The notes under the pieces are model-generated. The model had not been told where the DNA came from and did no database searches. It saw nothing but the letters and a program-made list of their open reading frames with translations. The position numbers were made by a program, and so were the translations under genes. This document shows positions 1 through 8,779 of a DNA stretch of 64,000 nt, one piece after another (position 1 is the first letter of the stretch; every line of letters begins with the position of its first letter). Source of the DNA: an uncultured Spirochaetales bacterium (lineage in GTDB: Bacteria > Spirochaetota > Spirochaetia > Sphaerochaetales > Sphaerochaetaceae); contig CASFTW010000001.1 of the NCBI GenBank assembly GCA_949297785.1, positions 237,853 through 301,852 on the forward strand, given 5' to 3'.

Positions 1-45
1 GTGTGTCTTTCCAATTGCGGCAGTAACAAGTAGCTTTTTGTCCAT
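1..45 (-). CDS. rimM: RimM, 16S rRNA processing factor (5' end only)
   Basis: Only the first 15 codons lie in the window. The reading starts at an ATG at 45 and gives [15 protein letters not shown], which matches the start of RimM, a 30S maturation factor that binds ribosomal protein S19. The ATG overlaps the khpA stop as TGATG, so the two are translationally coupled. The order rpsP-khpA-rimM is the usual one in many bacteria, with trmD expected further along the minus strand. The call rests on this short piece plus the gene order. Confidence 0.75.
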   Translation of the reverse strand, partial: MDKKLLVTAAIGKTH

Positions 46-278
46 CAGTCAAGAATCTCCAGAACGGCACGCTTCCCGTCTTTTGTAGCACAGGCTGAAA
101 GAATTGTTCTTATAGCCTTAGCAATACGGCCCTGCTTGCCGATAACCTTGCCAACGTCATCACTTGCAACACGAAGCTCAAGAATTGTTGATTTCTCGCC
201 TTCAACCATATTGACGCTTACTTCGTCAGGATTGTCGACAAGACTCTTGACCAAGAATTCAACTAATTCTTTCTCCAT
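45..278 (-). CDS. khpA: KhpA, KH-domain RNA-binding protein
   Basis: A 77-residue single KH-domain protein with the GxxG loop (IGKQGR) near the middle, followed by the helix IAKAIRTIL. KhpA proteins bind RNA, often together with KhpB/Jag, and influence cell envelope growth and division in Gram-positives; the role in spirochaetes is not established. I chose the ATG at 278 because a GGAG lies 6 bases upstream, rather than the TTG two codons earlier. It sits 20 bases after rpsP and overlaps rimM, so it belongs to the ffh-rpsP-khpA-rimM transcript. Confidence 0.9.
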   Translation of the reverse strand: MEKELVEFLVKSLVDNPDEVSVNMVEGEKSTILELRVASDDVGKVIGKQGRIAKAIRTILSACATKDGKRAVLEILD

Positions 279-298
279 ACGCAACTCCGAAACAGTTT

Positions 299-562
299 TC
301 AGTTCTGGCTCTTGCGTGAAAGAGAAACACCCTGCTTATTAAGAATTTTCTTAACAGTTGCAGAAGGCTGTGCGCCCTTAGCAATCCAAGACTCTACCTT
401 TTCCTTGTCAAGTGTGACCTGTCTGTCCTCAGCTTCAACCGGATGATAGGTTCCAACCTCATCAATTGTCTCGCTGGTTCTGGCAGCTCTGTTGTCCATT
501 ACAACAATACGATAGTAGGGTCTTTTCTTTGCCCCGAAGCGCTTTAGTCTAATACTAACCAC
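299..562 (-). CDS. rpsP: Ribosomal protein S16
   Basis: An 87-residue protein of normal S16 length, with the N-terminal family signature [19 protein letters not shown]. It binds 16S rRNA in the body of the 30S subunit and is needed early in assembly. The start is a GTG at 562, supported by AAGGAG eight bases upstream and by where the family begins; no better ATG exists. It lies 36 bases downstream of ffh and just upstream of khpA on the same strand. The serine- and lysine-rich tail after position 75 is normal variation. Confidence 0.96.
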   Translation of the reverse strand: MVSIRLKRFGAKKRPYYRIVVMDNRAARTSETIDEVGTYHPVEAEDRQVTLDKEKVESWIAKGAQPSATVKKILNKQGVSLSRKSQN

Positions 563-598
563 GGTTTCTACTCCTTATTCTACATGATAAGCCCAGAA

Positions 599-1930
599 TT
601 ATGAGAAATTCTTCATCATCTGAGCCATTAATTTCTTGTTATTCATGACTTTCCTGAGCATGAGCTTCTGCTTTTCGAAAGTCTTCAGGAGTCTGTTCAC
701 ATCGGCAACCGATGTTCCGGACCCCTTTGCAATTCTCTTCCTTCTGCTCGGGCCGATGATCCTGTAGTTCTCCCTTTCGAATCTGGTCATCGACTTGATG
801 ATGGCTTTCTGGATTTCGAACTGCTTCATGTCGATGTCATCCTCACTGATGTTTCCCTTGGCTCCGGGAATCATTTCGATCAGCTTATCGACAGAACCCA
901 TTTTATTCATCTGTTCCAGCTGGTCAAGATAGTCCTGCAGGTCGAAGGTGTTTTTCTGCATCTTCCTTGCAAGCTTCTCGGCCTCCTTCTCATCGTACAG
1001 CTCCTGAGCCTTCTCGACAAGAGAGACGACATCGCCCATTCCCAGAATGCGCTGTGCGATACGGTCCGGATGAAAGACCTCGAGGTCTTCCATCTTCTCG
1101 CCGGTACCGATGAATTTGAGAGGCTTGCCGACAACGCTCTTGAGAGAGAGCGCCGCACCGCCTCTTGTATCAGAGTCGAACTTCGAGAGCACGACACCGG
1201 AAATTCCGACCTTTGATTCAAACTCCTGCGCAATGGAGACAGCGTTCTGGCCTGTCATTGCATCTGCGACAAAGAGGGTCTCGTCCGGATTCACGGCTCT
1301 TGCGACGTTCTGGATTTCATTCATCAGGACTTCATCAAGATGCATTCTTCCGCTGGTATCGACGATGAGAGTGTCATAAAGCTCGTGTTTCGCTGTGGAA
1401 AGCGCCTCGCGTGCAACCCTGACAGGATCCTTCTCACCTGGAATGGAGAATACTCTCACACCCACCTTGTCACCGAGGACCTGCAGCTGCGTGACTGCGG
1501 CCGGACGGACAAGGTCGGCAGCGACGAGCATGACCTTTCTGCCCTCTTTGTTTTTGAGCATATTGGCAAGCTTGGCTGCAGTTGTGGTCTTACCGGAACC
1601 CTGAAGGCCCATCATGAGTATGACTGATGTTGTATCCTTGCCTTTCAGATGAAGACCCTGATCCTCACCTCCGAGAAGTGCGACCATCTTGTCATAGACG
1701 ATCTTTGTGAACTGCTGGCCCGGATCGACGGAAAGGAGGACTTTCTCGCCGAGTGCCTCTTCAAGAGTGGAGTTTATGAAGCGCCTGACTACACGAAGAT
1801 TGACATCCGCATCAAGAAGGGAGATCTTGATCTCCTCCATCGCATCGCGGATGTTCTTCTCAGTAATCTTGCTCTTTCCCGATAATGTCTTCATTACCGA
1901 GGTGAATTTCGTACTTAAGCTATCAAACAT
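599..1930 (-). CDS. ffh: Signal recognition particle GTPase Ffh (SRP54)
   Basis: A 443-residue protein with the SRP54 N domain, the G domain and a methionine-rich M domain at the end. Visible GTPase motifs are GLQGSGKTTTAAKLA (G1), VDTSGRMHLDE (DTxGR, serine where most have alanine), SKFDSDTRGGAALS (where most have TKLDGDARGG) and a methionine-rich C-terminus. With 4.5S RNA it delivers nascent membrane proteins to FtsY. The ATG at 1930 was chosen because the family starts MFDSLS; a GAGGAAG lies upstream. It follows smc by 70 bases and precedes rpsP, so SRP, ribosome assembly and chromosome genes share a transcript. Confidence 0.97.
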   Translation of the reverse strand: MFDSLSTKFTSVMKTLSGKSKITEKNIRDAMEEIKISLLDADVNLRVVRRFINSTLEEALGEKVLLSVDPGQQFTKIVYDKMVALLGGEDQGLHLKGKDTTSVILMMGLQGSGKTTTAAKLANMLKNKEGRKVMLVAADLVRPAAVTQLQVLGDKVGVRVFSIPGEKDPVRVAREALSTAKHELYDTLIVDTSGRMHLDEVLMNEIQNVARAVNPDETLFVADAMTGQNAVSIAQEFESKVGISGVVLSKFDSDTRGGAALSLKSVVGKPLKFIGTGEKMEDLEVFHPDRIAQRILGMGDVVSLVEKAQELYDEKEAEKLARKMQKNTFDLQDYLDQLEQMNKMGSVDKLIEMIPGAKGNISEDDIDMKQFEIQKAIIKSMTRFERENYRIIGPSRRKRIAKGSGTSVADVNRLLKTFEKQKLMLRKVMNNKKLMAQMMKNFS

Positions 1931-2000
1931 ATACTTATATTCTTCCTCTGCCCGGGCAGAGTGCAACGAGGGTATTTATACACATTTTTCTTCCCACTCG

Positions 2001-4841
2001 TCAAGATTTTTCCTTTCTTTTTCCGTCCTTGTCGAAATCAACGCGTTCATTGTCCTCATCAAGGATGACCGGCTGTCCTTCGATATTGGCAAGCTTGTAT
2101 GTGACGGTTGTGGACACACCTGCCTCCATCTGGGTGACACCGAGCAGCGATGTCGAGCCCATAACCGTATGTGTGTTGTGCGTGATGATGATGAACTGGC
2201 TTGTCTGGCTGAAGTCCTGAAGCACGGAAAGGAAATATCCGATATTCTTGTCATCAAGTGCGGCATCGATCTCGTCAAGGATACAGAACGGACTCGGCTT
2301 GACAAGGTAAGTCGCAAAGAGAAGCGCGACAGCGGTCATGCTCCGCTCACCGCCGGACAGGAGAGTCAGGCTGATAAGTTTCTTTCCAGGCGGCTGGGCG
2401 AAGATATCAATACCGCTTGAAAGGATGTTCTCCTCATCCGCAAGAGTGATCTCTGCCCTTCCTCCGTTGAAAAGACGCTTGAACATGGCCTGGAAGTTGT
2501 CGCTTATCTGCTTGTAGGTCGTAAGGAACATCTCCTCGCTCTTCTGCTGGATTTCGGCAAGGACTTTTTCAAGATCCGCCTTCGCCTTGTTCAGGTCATC
2601 AAGCTGCTTTGTGTAGAAATTATACTGTTCCTCGACTTCCTTGAAATCATCGATGGCCATATGGTTGATGTTCGGTCCGAGCGCGGCTATCTGCTTGCGC
2701 ACTTCATCAAGCTCGTTCTTGATGAGGACTTCCTCGGGAAGATCAGATGCCTCCAGTCTGTCCTGATACTCATTGAGACTTCTGTTGTATGTGTTGAAGA
2801 AGCCGGTGAAAAGCATCTTGATCTGATCATCAATCTGGCTCTGCCAGAGCTCGGCCTTGTCTATTTCCGTCTTGAGGGTCTGTATTGTCTCTATCGTCCT
2901 GTCCTTCTCCGCCTCACGGCTGACAAGCGTGGAATTGAGAGCAGTGATCTCATCCTTGACAACGAGAAGATCTTCCTTCAGATCTGCGATCTGCGAGGTA
3001 AGATCCTTTTTCTCCTCGTCAGTCGCCTTCAGACTGTCACCGATGGTCTCGATACGCTGGGAGAAGAAACGCAGCTTGTCCTCGCTGTCCTCAAGATTCA
3101 CAGTATTCTCCTCAATTGTTCTCTTGAGGTTCTGGACAATGGTTTTGAAGGATTCAAGGCCTGCCCTTATCGAGCTCGCCTTGATCTCCATGGACTTCAC
3201 GGTCTCCCTGAGACTTTCGACTTCATCTGTGAGTGATGCTATATCCTGACGGGCCTGGGCGATGCGCTGACGGCTTTTCTCTATTCCGCTGCGGCATTTC
3301 TCCTCATTCTCCTCAATGCTTCTCTTTTTTGTCAGCAGGCCTTCCGGCGCGAGTAGGGAATCAATGAAAGGAGGAACTGCGGCCCTGTATGAATCAAAAT
3401 GTGATTTCAGCGTTTCAAGGGATTCAAGGATGGAGTTGAAATCAGCCTCTAGTTTTCCCCTGACATCGCTTCCATCCGGAAGGGATGCATAAAATGAGAT
3501 CTTCTCCCTGATGCGGCGGCACAGGGCATCAAGCCTCTCATTGAAGGAATCCTCGCTGTTTTTCCTCTTCTGATAGGAGTATTCCTCTCCCATCTTCTGG
3601 TCAAGCTCGACGGCAAGATTCTCAATAACACCCTTCAGCTCATCGGAAAGGGAAGCGGTCTCATTCTCAAGGACAAGGATGTTCGCCTCTTCCGTCCTTA
3701 CCAGATCCTCAAGAGAAGAAATCCTGGAAAGATCATCCGCAATCATCGCATTTGCGCGGTTGATCTGCTGTACGGATTCCTCAAGGATCTCCTCCTTCTC
3801 GCTCATGTTGGCCTGATTTGTGTCAAGCTCGGCCTTGTCTCGGTTGATTATATTTCTCAGGGATTCAAGGGAAAGTTCGGTCTCATTCTTGTTCTTGAGA
3901 TACTCACGGTACTGCTCCTCAAGCATCCTGACTCTCTCATTGCGGCTTCTGATGGCCTCTTCCGCCTTGTTTATGTTCGTCTGGATTTCGTAGGAACGTG
4001 TGTTCTTTTCTCTCAGGAGGATCTGTTCTTCCTCAATATTGTTCTTGAAACTGTCAAGGGAAGACATGAGGGCTTCAAGCTGTTTTTCATTGCTGGCTTT
4101 CTGTTCGGCACGGAATGTCTTCAGCTTTGTGAAGGTCTGAAGCTGTATGGCATGCAGTGTGATATCAAGATCAAGCTGCTGCTTTATGAGATTGTTGTAG
4201 CTTATGGCCTTGTCCGCCTGTCCCTTGAGAGTCGTATAGCGTCTCTTCTCGCCTGCAAGCAGATTCTCAACCTGAAGAATGTTTTCATTCGTCCTGTCGA
4301 TCTTCTTCTGTGCCTCATTGCATTCAGCCTTGAAACGTGATATACCGGCAGCCTCCTCAAAAATGTAACGCCTGTCCTCGGGTTTTGATGAAAGGATCTG
4401 GTCGATTTTTCCCTGTTCAAGGATTGAATATGCCGATTTTCCGATGCCGGTATCGAAGAAAAGCTCCCTGATGTTCTTCAGAAGACATCTCTGTCTGTTC
4501 AGGTAGTATTCGCTTTCTCCCGAACGGAACACCCTTCTCTTGATTTCTATTTCGGTGAGCTCAGTCTGCAGTTTGTGTTCGCTGTTGTCGATTGTCAGGG
4601 CTACTTCGGCAAACTGCAGCGGCTTTCTGGTATCGGTTCCGTTGAAGATGACATCTTCCATCCTTCCGGCCCTGAGCGTCTTTGTGGACTGCTCCCCCAG
4701 TACCCACTTGATCGAGTCGACAATATTCGACTTGCCGCAGCCATTGGGCCCCAGCAGGCTTGTTATACCGTCGGCAAAATCTATATGGGTCTTGTCTGCA
4801 AAGCTTTTGAACCCGTTGATATCAAGAGACTTTAAAAACAA
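2001..4841 (-). CDS. smc: SMC-type chromosome segregation ATPase (short form)
   Basis: A 946-residue SMC-like ATPase. The head halves are complete: Walker A GPNGCGKSN at 31-39, a Q-loop region after it, and near the C-terminus the signature LLSGGERSMTA and Walker B CILDEIDAALD. Two long coiled coils connect them. The middle (about 440-510), where the hinge should lie, has no canonical hinge motifs and is only a short linker-like stretch, so the protein is about 200 residues shorter than typical bacterial SMC. The start is a TTG at 4841 with AAGGAG eight bases upstream. It begins the ffh operon and diverges from rnhB. It probably works in chromosome compaction; RecN is a separate gene at 57346. 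Confidence 0.9.
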   Translation of the reverse strand: MFLKSLDINGFKSFADKTHIDFADGITSLLGPNGCGKSNIVDSIKWVLGEQSTKTLRAGRMEDVIFNGTDTRKPLQFAEVALTIDNSEHKLQTELTEIEIKRRVFRSGESEYYLNRQRCLLKNIRELFFDTGIGKSAYSILEQGKIDQILSSKPEDRRYIFEEAAGISRFKAECNEAQKKIDRTNENILQVENLLAGEKRRYTTLKGQADKAISYNNLIKQQLDLDITLHAIQLQTFTKLKTFRAEQKASNEKQLEALMSSLDSFKNNIEEEQILLREKNTRSYEIQTNINKAEEAIRSRNERVRMLEEQYREYLKNKNETELSLESLRNIINRDKAELDTNQANMSEKEEILEESVQQINRANAMIADDLSRISSLEDLVRTEEANILVLENETASLSDELKGVIENLAVELDQKMGEEYSYQKRKNSEDSFNERLDALCRRIREKISFYASLPDGSDVRGKLEADFNSILESLETLKSHFDSYRAAVPPFIDSLLAPEGLLTKKRSIEENEEKCRSGIEKSRQRIAQARQDIASLTDEVESLRETVKSMEIKASSIRAGLESFKTIVQNLKRTIEENTVNLEDSEDKLRFFSQRIETIGDSLKATDEEKKDLTSQIADLKEDLLVVKDEITALNSTLVSREAEKDRTIETIQTLKTEIDKAELWQSQIDDQIKMLFTGFFNTYNRSLNEYQDRLEASDLPEEVLIKNELDEVRKQIAALGPNINHMAIDDFKEVEEQYNFYTKQLDDLNKAKADLEKVLAEIQQKSEEMFLTTYKQISDNFQAMFKRLFNGGRAEITLADEENILSSGIDIFAQPPGKKLISLTLLSGGERSMTAVALLFATYLVKPSPFCILDEIDAALDDKNIGYFLSVLQDFSQTSQFIIITHNTHTVMGSTSLLGVTQMEAGVSTTVTYKLANIEGQPVILDEDNERVDFDKDGKRKEKS

Positions 4842-4861
4842 ATGGAATTCTCCTTTTCACC

Positions 4862-4890
4862 TTGACTGATAAACAACACCACAATAACAT
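4862..4890 (+). promoter_or_regulatory. Sigma-70 promoter of rnhB
   Basis: TTGACT (4862-4867), 17 bases, TAACAT (4885-4890). The predicted start near 4897 leaves only about 7 bases before the rnhB ATG, which has no Shine-Dalgarno. Confidence 0.6.
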
Positions 4891-4903
4891 TTTTAAACGT
4901 ATT

Positions 4904-5536
4904 ATGGAAGAACAACTTTCTCTTTTCGACTTTGACGAGAGCGATCTGAAAAACGGCTGGATCTGCGGCTGCGATGAGGCAGGGCGCGGTCCGCTTGCAG
5001 GTCCCCTCACCGTTGCGGCGGTGATACTCCCTCCTGATTTCGACACATTCATCCTCAATGATAGCAAGAAAATGAGCGAGAAAAAAAGAGAGGAAGCCGC
5101 GCTTGTCATCAAAGAGAAAGCCGTAGCATACTCCGTGGTCTTCATAGACGAGAAAACGATTGACAAGATCAACATCCTCCGCGCAACGCTGTCTGGAATG
5201 AAGCAGTGCTATGAGGAAATAAGGAAATGTCATGAAATTGCGGCATACTATGTCGACGGAAACAGAAAACCCGACATCAGTGACGGCACCTATGTGGAAG
5301 CCGTGGTCAGGGGAGACGGGAAAATACCGCAGATCATGGCCGCAAGCATTCTTGCGAAGACGGAAAGGGACCATTACATGAAAAAGATGGATGTGCTGTA
5401 TCCTTATTACGGTTTTGCCGCGAACAAAGGATACGGAACAAAAAGTCATTTTGAAGCACTTAAGAAATACGGCCCCTGCCCGATTCACAGAAAAACATTT
5501 CTTCCCAAAGAAGAAGATTCTGCTCTTGAGCTATGA
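4904..5536 (+). CDS. rnhB: Ribonuclease HII
   Basis: A 210-residue RNase HII, which removes ribonucleotides and R-loop RNA from DNA. The active-site motif CDEAGRGPLAGP supplies the first Asp-Glu pair, and LNDSKKMSEKKRE and the later GDGKIPQIMAASILAK match the family. The ATG at 4904 was chosen because the RNase core starts shortly after; upstream TTG readings would run into the promoter. No Shine-Dalgarno is visible, so the mRNA may be nearly leaderless. It diverges from smc; its last 6 bases overlap the end of the convergent zupT-like gene. The neighbour order smc / rnhB / PUR protein resembles Borrelia as I recall it. Confidence 0.95.
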   Translation: MEEQLSLFDFDESDLKNGWICGCDEAGRGPLAGPLTVAAVILPPDFDTFILNDSKKMSEKKREEAALVIKEKAVAYSVVFIDEKTIDKINILRATLSGMKQCYEEIRKCHEIAAYYVDGNRKPDISDGTYVEAVVRGDGKIPQIMAASILAKTERDHYMKKMDVLYPYYGFAANKGYGTKSHFEALKKYGPCPIHRKTFLPKEEDSALEL

Positions 5537-6298
5537 AAGAAGTGCCAGGGTGATTCCCATGAGGAACATACCGGCTATGACTGAATATATCACCAGGTGG
5601 TGATGTCCGTAATTCTCAGCCGCCGGCAGCAGCTCGTCAAATGCAAGGTAGACCATGATTCCGGCGACAAGTGCATAGACAAGGGCAAATGTCGTATCAC
5701 TGAAGATGGATCGCAGGAAAAGAAAGCCGAAAAGTGCACCAAGAGGTTCTGCAAGTCCTGAGACCAGTGTGTACAAAAAGGCTTTCCTCCGGCTTCCGCT
5801 TTCATGATAGATCGGAGTGGAAACCGTGATTCCTTCCGGAATGTTGTGCAGTGCGACTGCAACGGCAATTGAAATTCCGCTTACCGGGTCAGAAAGCGCA
5901 CTCATGAAAGATGCAAGACCTTCAGGAAAGTTATGGATCGCTATTGCCAGTGCCGACATAATCCCCATTTTTCCCAGCCCCTTGGCTTCATGACCGAATT
6001 CATGAGGGTTCTCATCTTCTGGAACCAGCTTGTCGATCAGGGCGATAACTGCAATGCCGATGAAGAAAAAAAGAAGTGAAAGCAGGCCTGCCGTCCTGCT
6101 GCTGTATACATTTTCAAGCGAGGACATTGAATGTGCAAGCATTTCCATGAAGGAAATATAAACCATCACACCGGCTGAAAGACCGAGTGCGAATGAGAGG
6201 AACTTCACATTTGTCTTTTTCGTGAAAAAAGGAATTATGCCGCCTATGCAGGTCGAAAGACCGGCACCGAGCGACACAAGAAAGGCGAAAAGATACAA
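5531..6298 (-). CDS. zupT: ZIP-family metal transporter (ZupT-like)
   Basis: A 255-residue, eight-helix membrane protein of the ZIP family. The two metal-binding signatures HNFPEG and HNIPEG lie in helices IV and V, with a histidine-containing loop (ENPHEFGHEAKG) before them, as in ZupT proteins that import zinc and other divalent cations. The start is a TTG at 6298: GGAGG lies about 7 bases upstream and the first membrane helix begins at once. It starts 3 bases after the bpuR-like stop, so the two genes are co-transcribed. Metal specificity cannot be told from sequence alone. Confidence 0.9.
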   Translation of the reverse strand: MYLFAFLVSLGAGLSTCIGGIIPFFTKKTNVKFLSFALGLSAGVMVYISFMEMLAHSMSSLENVYSSRTAGLLSLLFFFIGIAVIALIDKLVPEDENPHEFGHEAKGLGKMGIMSALAIAIHNFPEGLASFMSALSDPVSGISIAVAVALHNIPEGITVSTPIYHESGSRRKAFLYTLVSGLAEPLGALFGFLFLRSIFSDTTFALVYALVAGIMVYLAFDELLPAAENYGHHHLVIYSVIAGMFLMGITLALLS

Positions 6299-6301
6299 GA
6301 A

Positions 6302-6562
6302 TTACTCCTCCGCCTCCTGCTTTGAAGACTTTCTGGCATGCATCTTCAGATAATCGAGACTTTTCTGCATTTCCTTGACGAACTCGCCCACATCTTCCTG
6401 ATAGACAAGTACGGACTGTCTGAGGAACCTTCCGCCTTCCGTCGGCTTGCTCTCCACTATGTTGAGATAGAGATCACCGTACATATTTTCTTTTACATTG
6501 AAGAAATAGGTTCTGTCGTTCCTGACAAGTCTTGAAGAGAACAATTCACCACGCTGTCCCAT
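6302..6562 (-). CDS. PUR-domain nucleic-acid-binding protein (DUF3276, BpuR-like)
   Basis: An 86-residue single PUR-repeat protein: GELFSSRLVRNDRTYFFNVK, then NMYGDLYLNIVESK, then a helix with EDVGEFVKEMQKSLDYL, the beta-beta-beta-beta-alpha pattern of PUR domains. The Borrelia homologue BpuR binds RNA and DNA and modulates gene expression; a similar role here is inference. The ATG at 6562 has a strong GGGAGGG six bases upstream; a longer reading to 6622 runs into the promoter. The lysine- and glutamate-rich tail is low complexity. It is followed at once by the zupT-like gene. Confidence 0.85.
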   Translation of the reverse strand: MGQRGELFSSRLVRNDRTYFFNVKENMYGDLYLNIVESKPTEGGRFLRQSVLVYQEDVGEFVKEMQKSLDYLKMHARKSSKQEAEE

Positions 6563-6592
6563 AGAGACCCTCCCGAAATTGAATTTCCCTTG

Positions 6593-6622
6593 ATTTAACC
6601 ACCAAGCATATGTATCTGTCAA
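6593..6622 (-). promoter_or_regulatory. Probable promoter of the PUR-domain gene
   Basis: On the minus strand, a perfect TTGACA (6622-6617) followed after 18 bases by TTAAAT (6598-6593). The spacing is one longer than ideal and the -10 matches 4 of 6 bases. Confidence 0.4.
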
Positions 6623-6673
6623 GTAGTTAATTCCTTACAAGAAAGGAGAATACAAAATATTTCAAAAAATGTG

Positions 6674-6702
6674 TTGACTAAAAGTCCGCACTTTGCTATG
6701 TT
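6674..6702 (+). promoter_or_regulatory. Promoter of tRNA-Gly
   Basis: TTGACT (6674-6679), 17 bases, TATGTT (6697-6702). The start is expected near 6709, seven bases before the mature tRNA 5' end. Confidence 0.7.
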
Positions 6703-6715
6703 TTCTCTCGTTAAT

Positions 6716-6787
6716 GCGTCTGTCGTATAATGGCTATTACCCCAGCCTTCCAAGCTGAAGATGCGAGTTCGATTCTCGTCGGACGCT
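6716..6787 (+). tRNA. tRNA-Gly (anticodon TCC)
   Basis: A full cloverleaf of 72 bases. The acceptor arms GCGTCTG and CGGACGC pair, with T as discriminator. The anticodon loop CTTCCAA gives anticodon TCC, and the T arm contains GTTCGATTC. No CCA is encoded. It has its own promoter and a terminator at 6801-6830. Confidence 0.95.
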
Positions 6788-6800
6788 TAAAACTGAAATG

Positions 6801-6830
6801 AACTCCCTGACTCAGGGAGTTTTTATTTTT
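6801..6830 (+). terminator. Terminator after tRNA-Gly
   Basis: Eight-pair stem AACTCCCT / AGGGAGTT with the loop GACTC, followed by TTTATTTTTAT. Confidence 0.9.
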
Positions 6831-6859
6831 ATATTCCGATTTTGAGAGGCCGTTTACAG

Positions 6860-8029
6860 ATGAATTATCTTGCAGACAGGTATGCACACTACATCGTTCA
6901 CAGAATGCTCCGCCTTGAAGAAGGAGAAAAGCTCACGGTAAACGCAGATGAGGAAAGCATGGAGTTTTCCCACAAAGTCGCGCACGAGGCTGCCGAGTCT
7001 AGTGGCGTTGCGGTCGCCCTCATTTCGATTGAAAACGGTAAAGTACAGTCGGTGGATGAAATTGAGCCATCTTATCCGGCAAAAGCGGCACGCGGAAATG
7101 TCATGCTGCATCTTGCATCATTTGTCCCAAGCGAATTCAGGGAAGATGAGGAGAATGATGCCGTAAGTCTTCAGAAGCACCGTCTGCTTGCAGATCCCAT
7201 TTTCCTTGACAGGAGGATATCCATCCCATGGGCTGTCGCATATGTGCCGACTGCATCCTGGGCTGAGTATGTATACGGAAGCGGTGCTACCGTTGATCAG
7301 CTTTATATTGATCTTGCATCATATCTGGGCTTTGACGATGAGGATGAGGATTTCGATTCAACTGGAACTCTTGAAAGATCGCTTGCCATGCGCTGCAGCG
7401 CTCTTGAGAAGATGAAGATAAAATCACTGCATCTTGAAAGCCCGTCGCTTGAACTCAACCTGTATCCTGCATCAGGTGCATCAATCGGCACAAGCGCCGT
7501 TAGACTTGATGGCGGAAGATTCTTCTATCCTTCTCTTCCATGCGAGGATATAATATTCCCTCTTGACTGCAGGAAGGGTGATGGCTGGTTCAAGTCAACG
7601 CTTCCATTCCGTTTTTTCGATAAGCCCTTCCAGAGCGTTGATGTGAAGATCAGGGACGGCAGGATCACGGGTTTTGAAAGCGAGGATGCGAAATATGTCA
7701 GGCGTTTTCTAAACATTGACGACAAGTCATCTGCCGTGAGCGAACTCATCCTCTGTGAGAATCTTACAAGAAGCGCAGGTTTCCCGCTCAGTTTCGGCAT
7801 CCCGATTCTTGACCGCATGAGAACAAGCCAGATCGTATTCGGAGGCATCTCTCCTGAACATATCACACTGAAAGATGAAAAGGAGCTTGATTCATACGGA
7901 CTCAACACAAGTTTCGCCCGTCTTGAAATCCCGGTGGGAAGCCGTGAACTCTGTGTCAGCGCACTTCTGGAAGACGGAAGAGAGGAACTTATCTATGAAG
8001 ACGGTCTGTTCGTTTCAGAAATTCAGTGA
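6860..8029 (+). CDS. M29 aminopeptidase homologue, probably inactive
   Basis: A 389-residue protein with the fold pattern of M29 (AmpS/AmpT) metallo-aminopeptidases. The start is the ATG at 6860, with AGAGG about ten bases upstream. Aligned by eye, the first two glutamate ligands are kept (E229 in LPCEDII; E295 in SELILC). The motif that normally reads HIALG...Y reads QIVFGGIS, and the C-terminal IHxD motif reads ARLE, so four of six metal ligands are replaced (His to Gln324, Tyr to Ser331, His to Arg354, Asp to Glu356). Family length is normal and the frame is intact, so the fold is probably kept for a non-peptidase role. It overlaps the end of convergent coaX by 15 bases. Confidence 0.75.
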   Translation: MNYLADRYAHYIVHRMLRLEEGEKLTVNADEESMEFSHKVAHEAAESSGVAVALISIENGKVQSVDEIEPSYPAKAARGNVMLHLASFVPSEFREDEENDAVSLQKHRLLADPIFLDRRISIPWAVAYVPTASWAEYVYGSGATVDQLYIDLASYLGFDDEDEDFDSTGTLERSLAMRCSALEKMKIKSLHLESPSLELNLYPASGASIGTSAVRLDGGRFFYPSLPCEDIIFPLDCRKGDGWFKSTLPFRFFDKPFQSVDVKIRDGRITGFESEDAKYVRRFLNIDDKSSAVSELILCENLTRSAGFPLSFGIPILDRMRTSQIVFGGISPEHITLKDEKELDSYGLNTSFARLEIPVGSRELCVSALLEDGREELIYEDGLFVSEIQ

Positions 8030-8779
8030 TGCGATGAGACGCAGCCCGTTGAGGGTATGAAGCTTGTCAAGCATGTCTATTCTGGGTATAAGAGGTGAAA
8101 TGGTCTTGCTTAAGCCCCCCGTCGCAATGACGAAAAGCCGCTCTCCCCTCTCTTCTTCCGTTTTTCCGATTATGCTGTTTACAAGGCCGGCATAGCCGTA
8201 CATTATTCCGGCTCTTATGGAATCCTCGCTGCTGCGGCCCAGAGCTGATGACGGGATTCTCAGCTCAACCTGCGGCAGCTGTGCCGTCGCACCGAAAAGC
8301 GCATGAACGCCTGTAAGCAGACCGGGAACTATTGCCACTCCAAGCACTTGTCCGTCCCTGCTGACAGTGGAGAAAGTCAGTGCTGTGCCGAAATCGACAG
8401 TCATGACCGTGTCATCAGGTTTCAGATAGTGTGCATAGGCAAGATTGCACAGAAGATCACTGCCAAGTTCGACCGGAATCGAAGAACGCACGAGACCTGT
8501 CCTGACATCGTGTGAGACGAGAAGCGCTTCCTTATTGAAAAGCCTTTTCACATTCTTCTGTATGGAAAGCGTCAGATTCGGAACAACTGAGGAAATTATT
8601 ACATTGTCTATTCTGGAAACATCAAGCTTTTCGCTTTCAAAGAGAGAACGGAAGATGACATAATACTCATCTCCCGTCTTCTTCTCATCTGAATGGACAC
8701 GCCATGTATGTATCCATGATTTTCCGTCATGGACGGCAAGCACTATATTCGTATTCCCGATATCAATACAGACCAGCAT
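8015..8779 (-). CDS. coaX: Type III pantothenate kinase
   Basis: A 254-residue CoaX, which phosphorylates pantothenate in the first step of CoA synthesis. It has the ATP-binding DIGNTN at the N-terminus, the GSDLLCNLA segment (family GxDR, with the aspartate kept and the arginine replaced by leucine), TVDFGTALTF, and IVPG. The protein belongs to the ASKHA fold, is normally dimeric, and needs a monovalent cation. It begins right after the ABC-F gene stops: both use base 8779, so they are likely co-transcribed and coupled. The gene ends in a 15-base convergent overlap with the M29 homologue. Confidence 0.93.
   Translation of the reverse strand: MLVCIDIGNTNIVLAVHDGKSWIHTWRVHSDEKKTGDEYYVIFRSLFESEKLDVSRIDNVIISSVVPNLTLSIQKNVKRLFNKEALLVSHDVRTGLVRSSIPVELGSDLLCNLAYAHYLKPDDTVMTVDFGTALTFSTVSRDGQVLGVAIVPGLLTGVHALFGATAQLPQVELRIPSSALGRSSEDSIRAGIMYGYAGLVNSIIGKTEEERGERLFVIATGGLSKTISPLIPRIDMLDKLHTLNGLRLIASLNF

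Noticed and set aside
2661..3236. Long open frame antisense to smc
   Set aside because: It has no ribosome site and follows from the coiled-coil codon pattern of smc.
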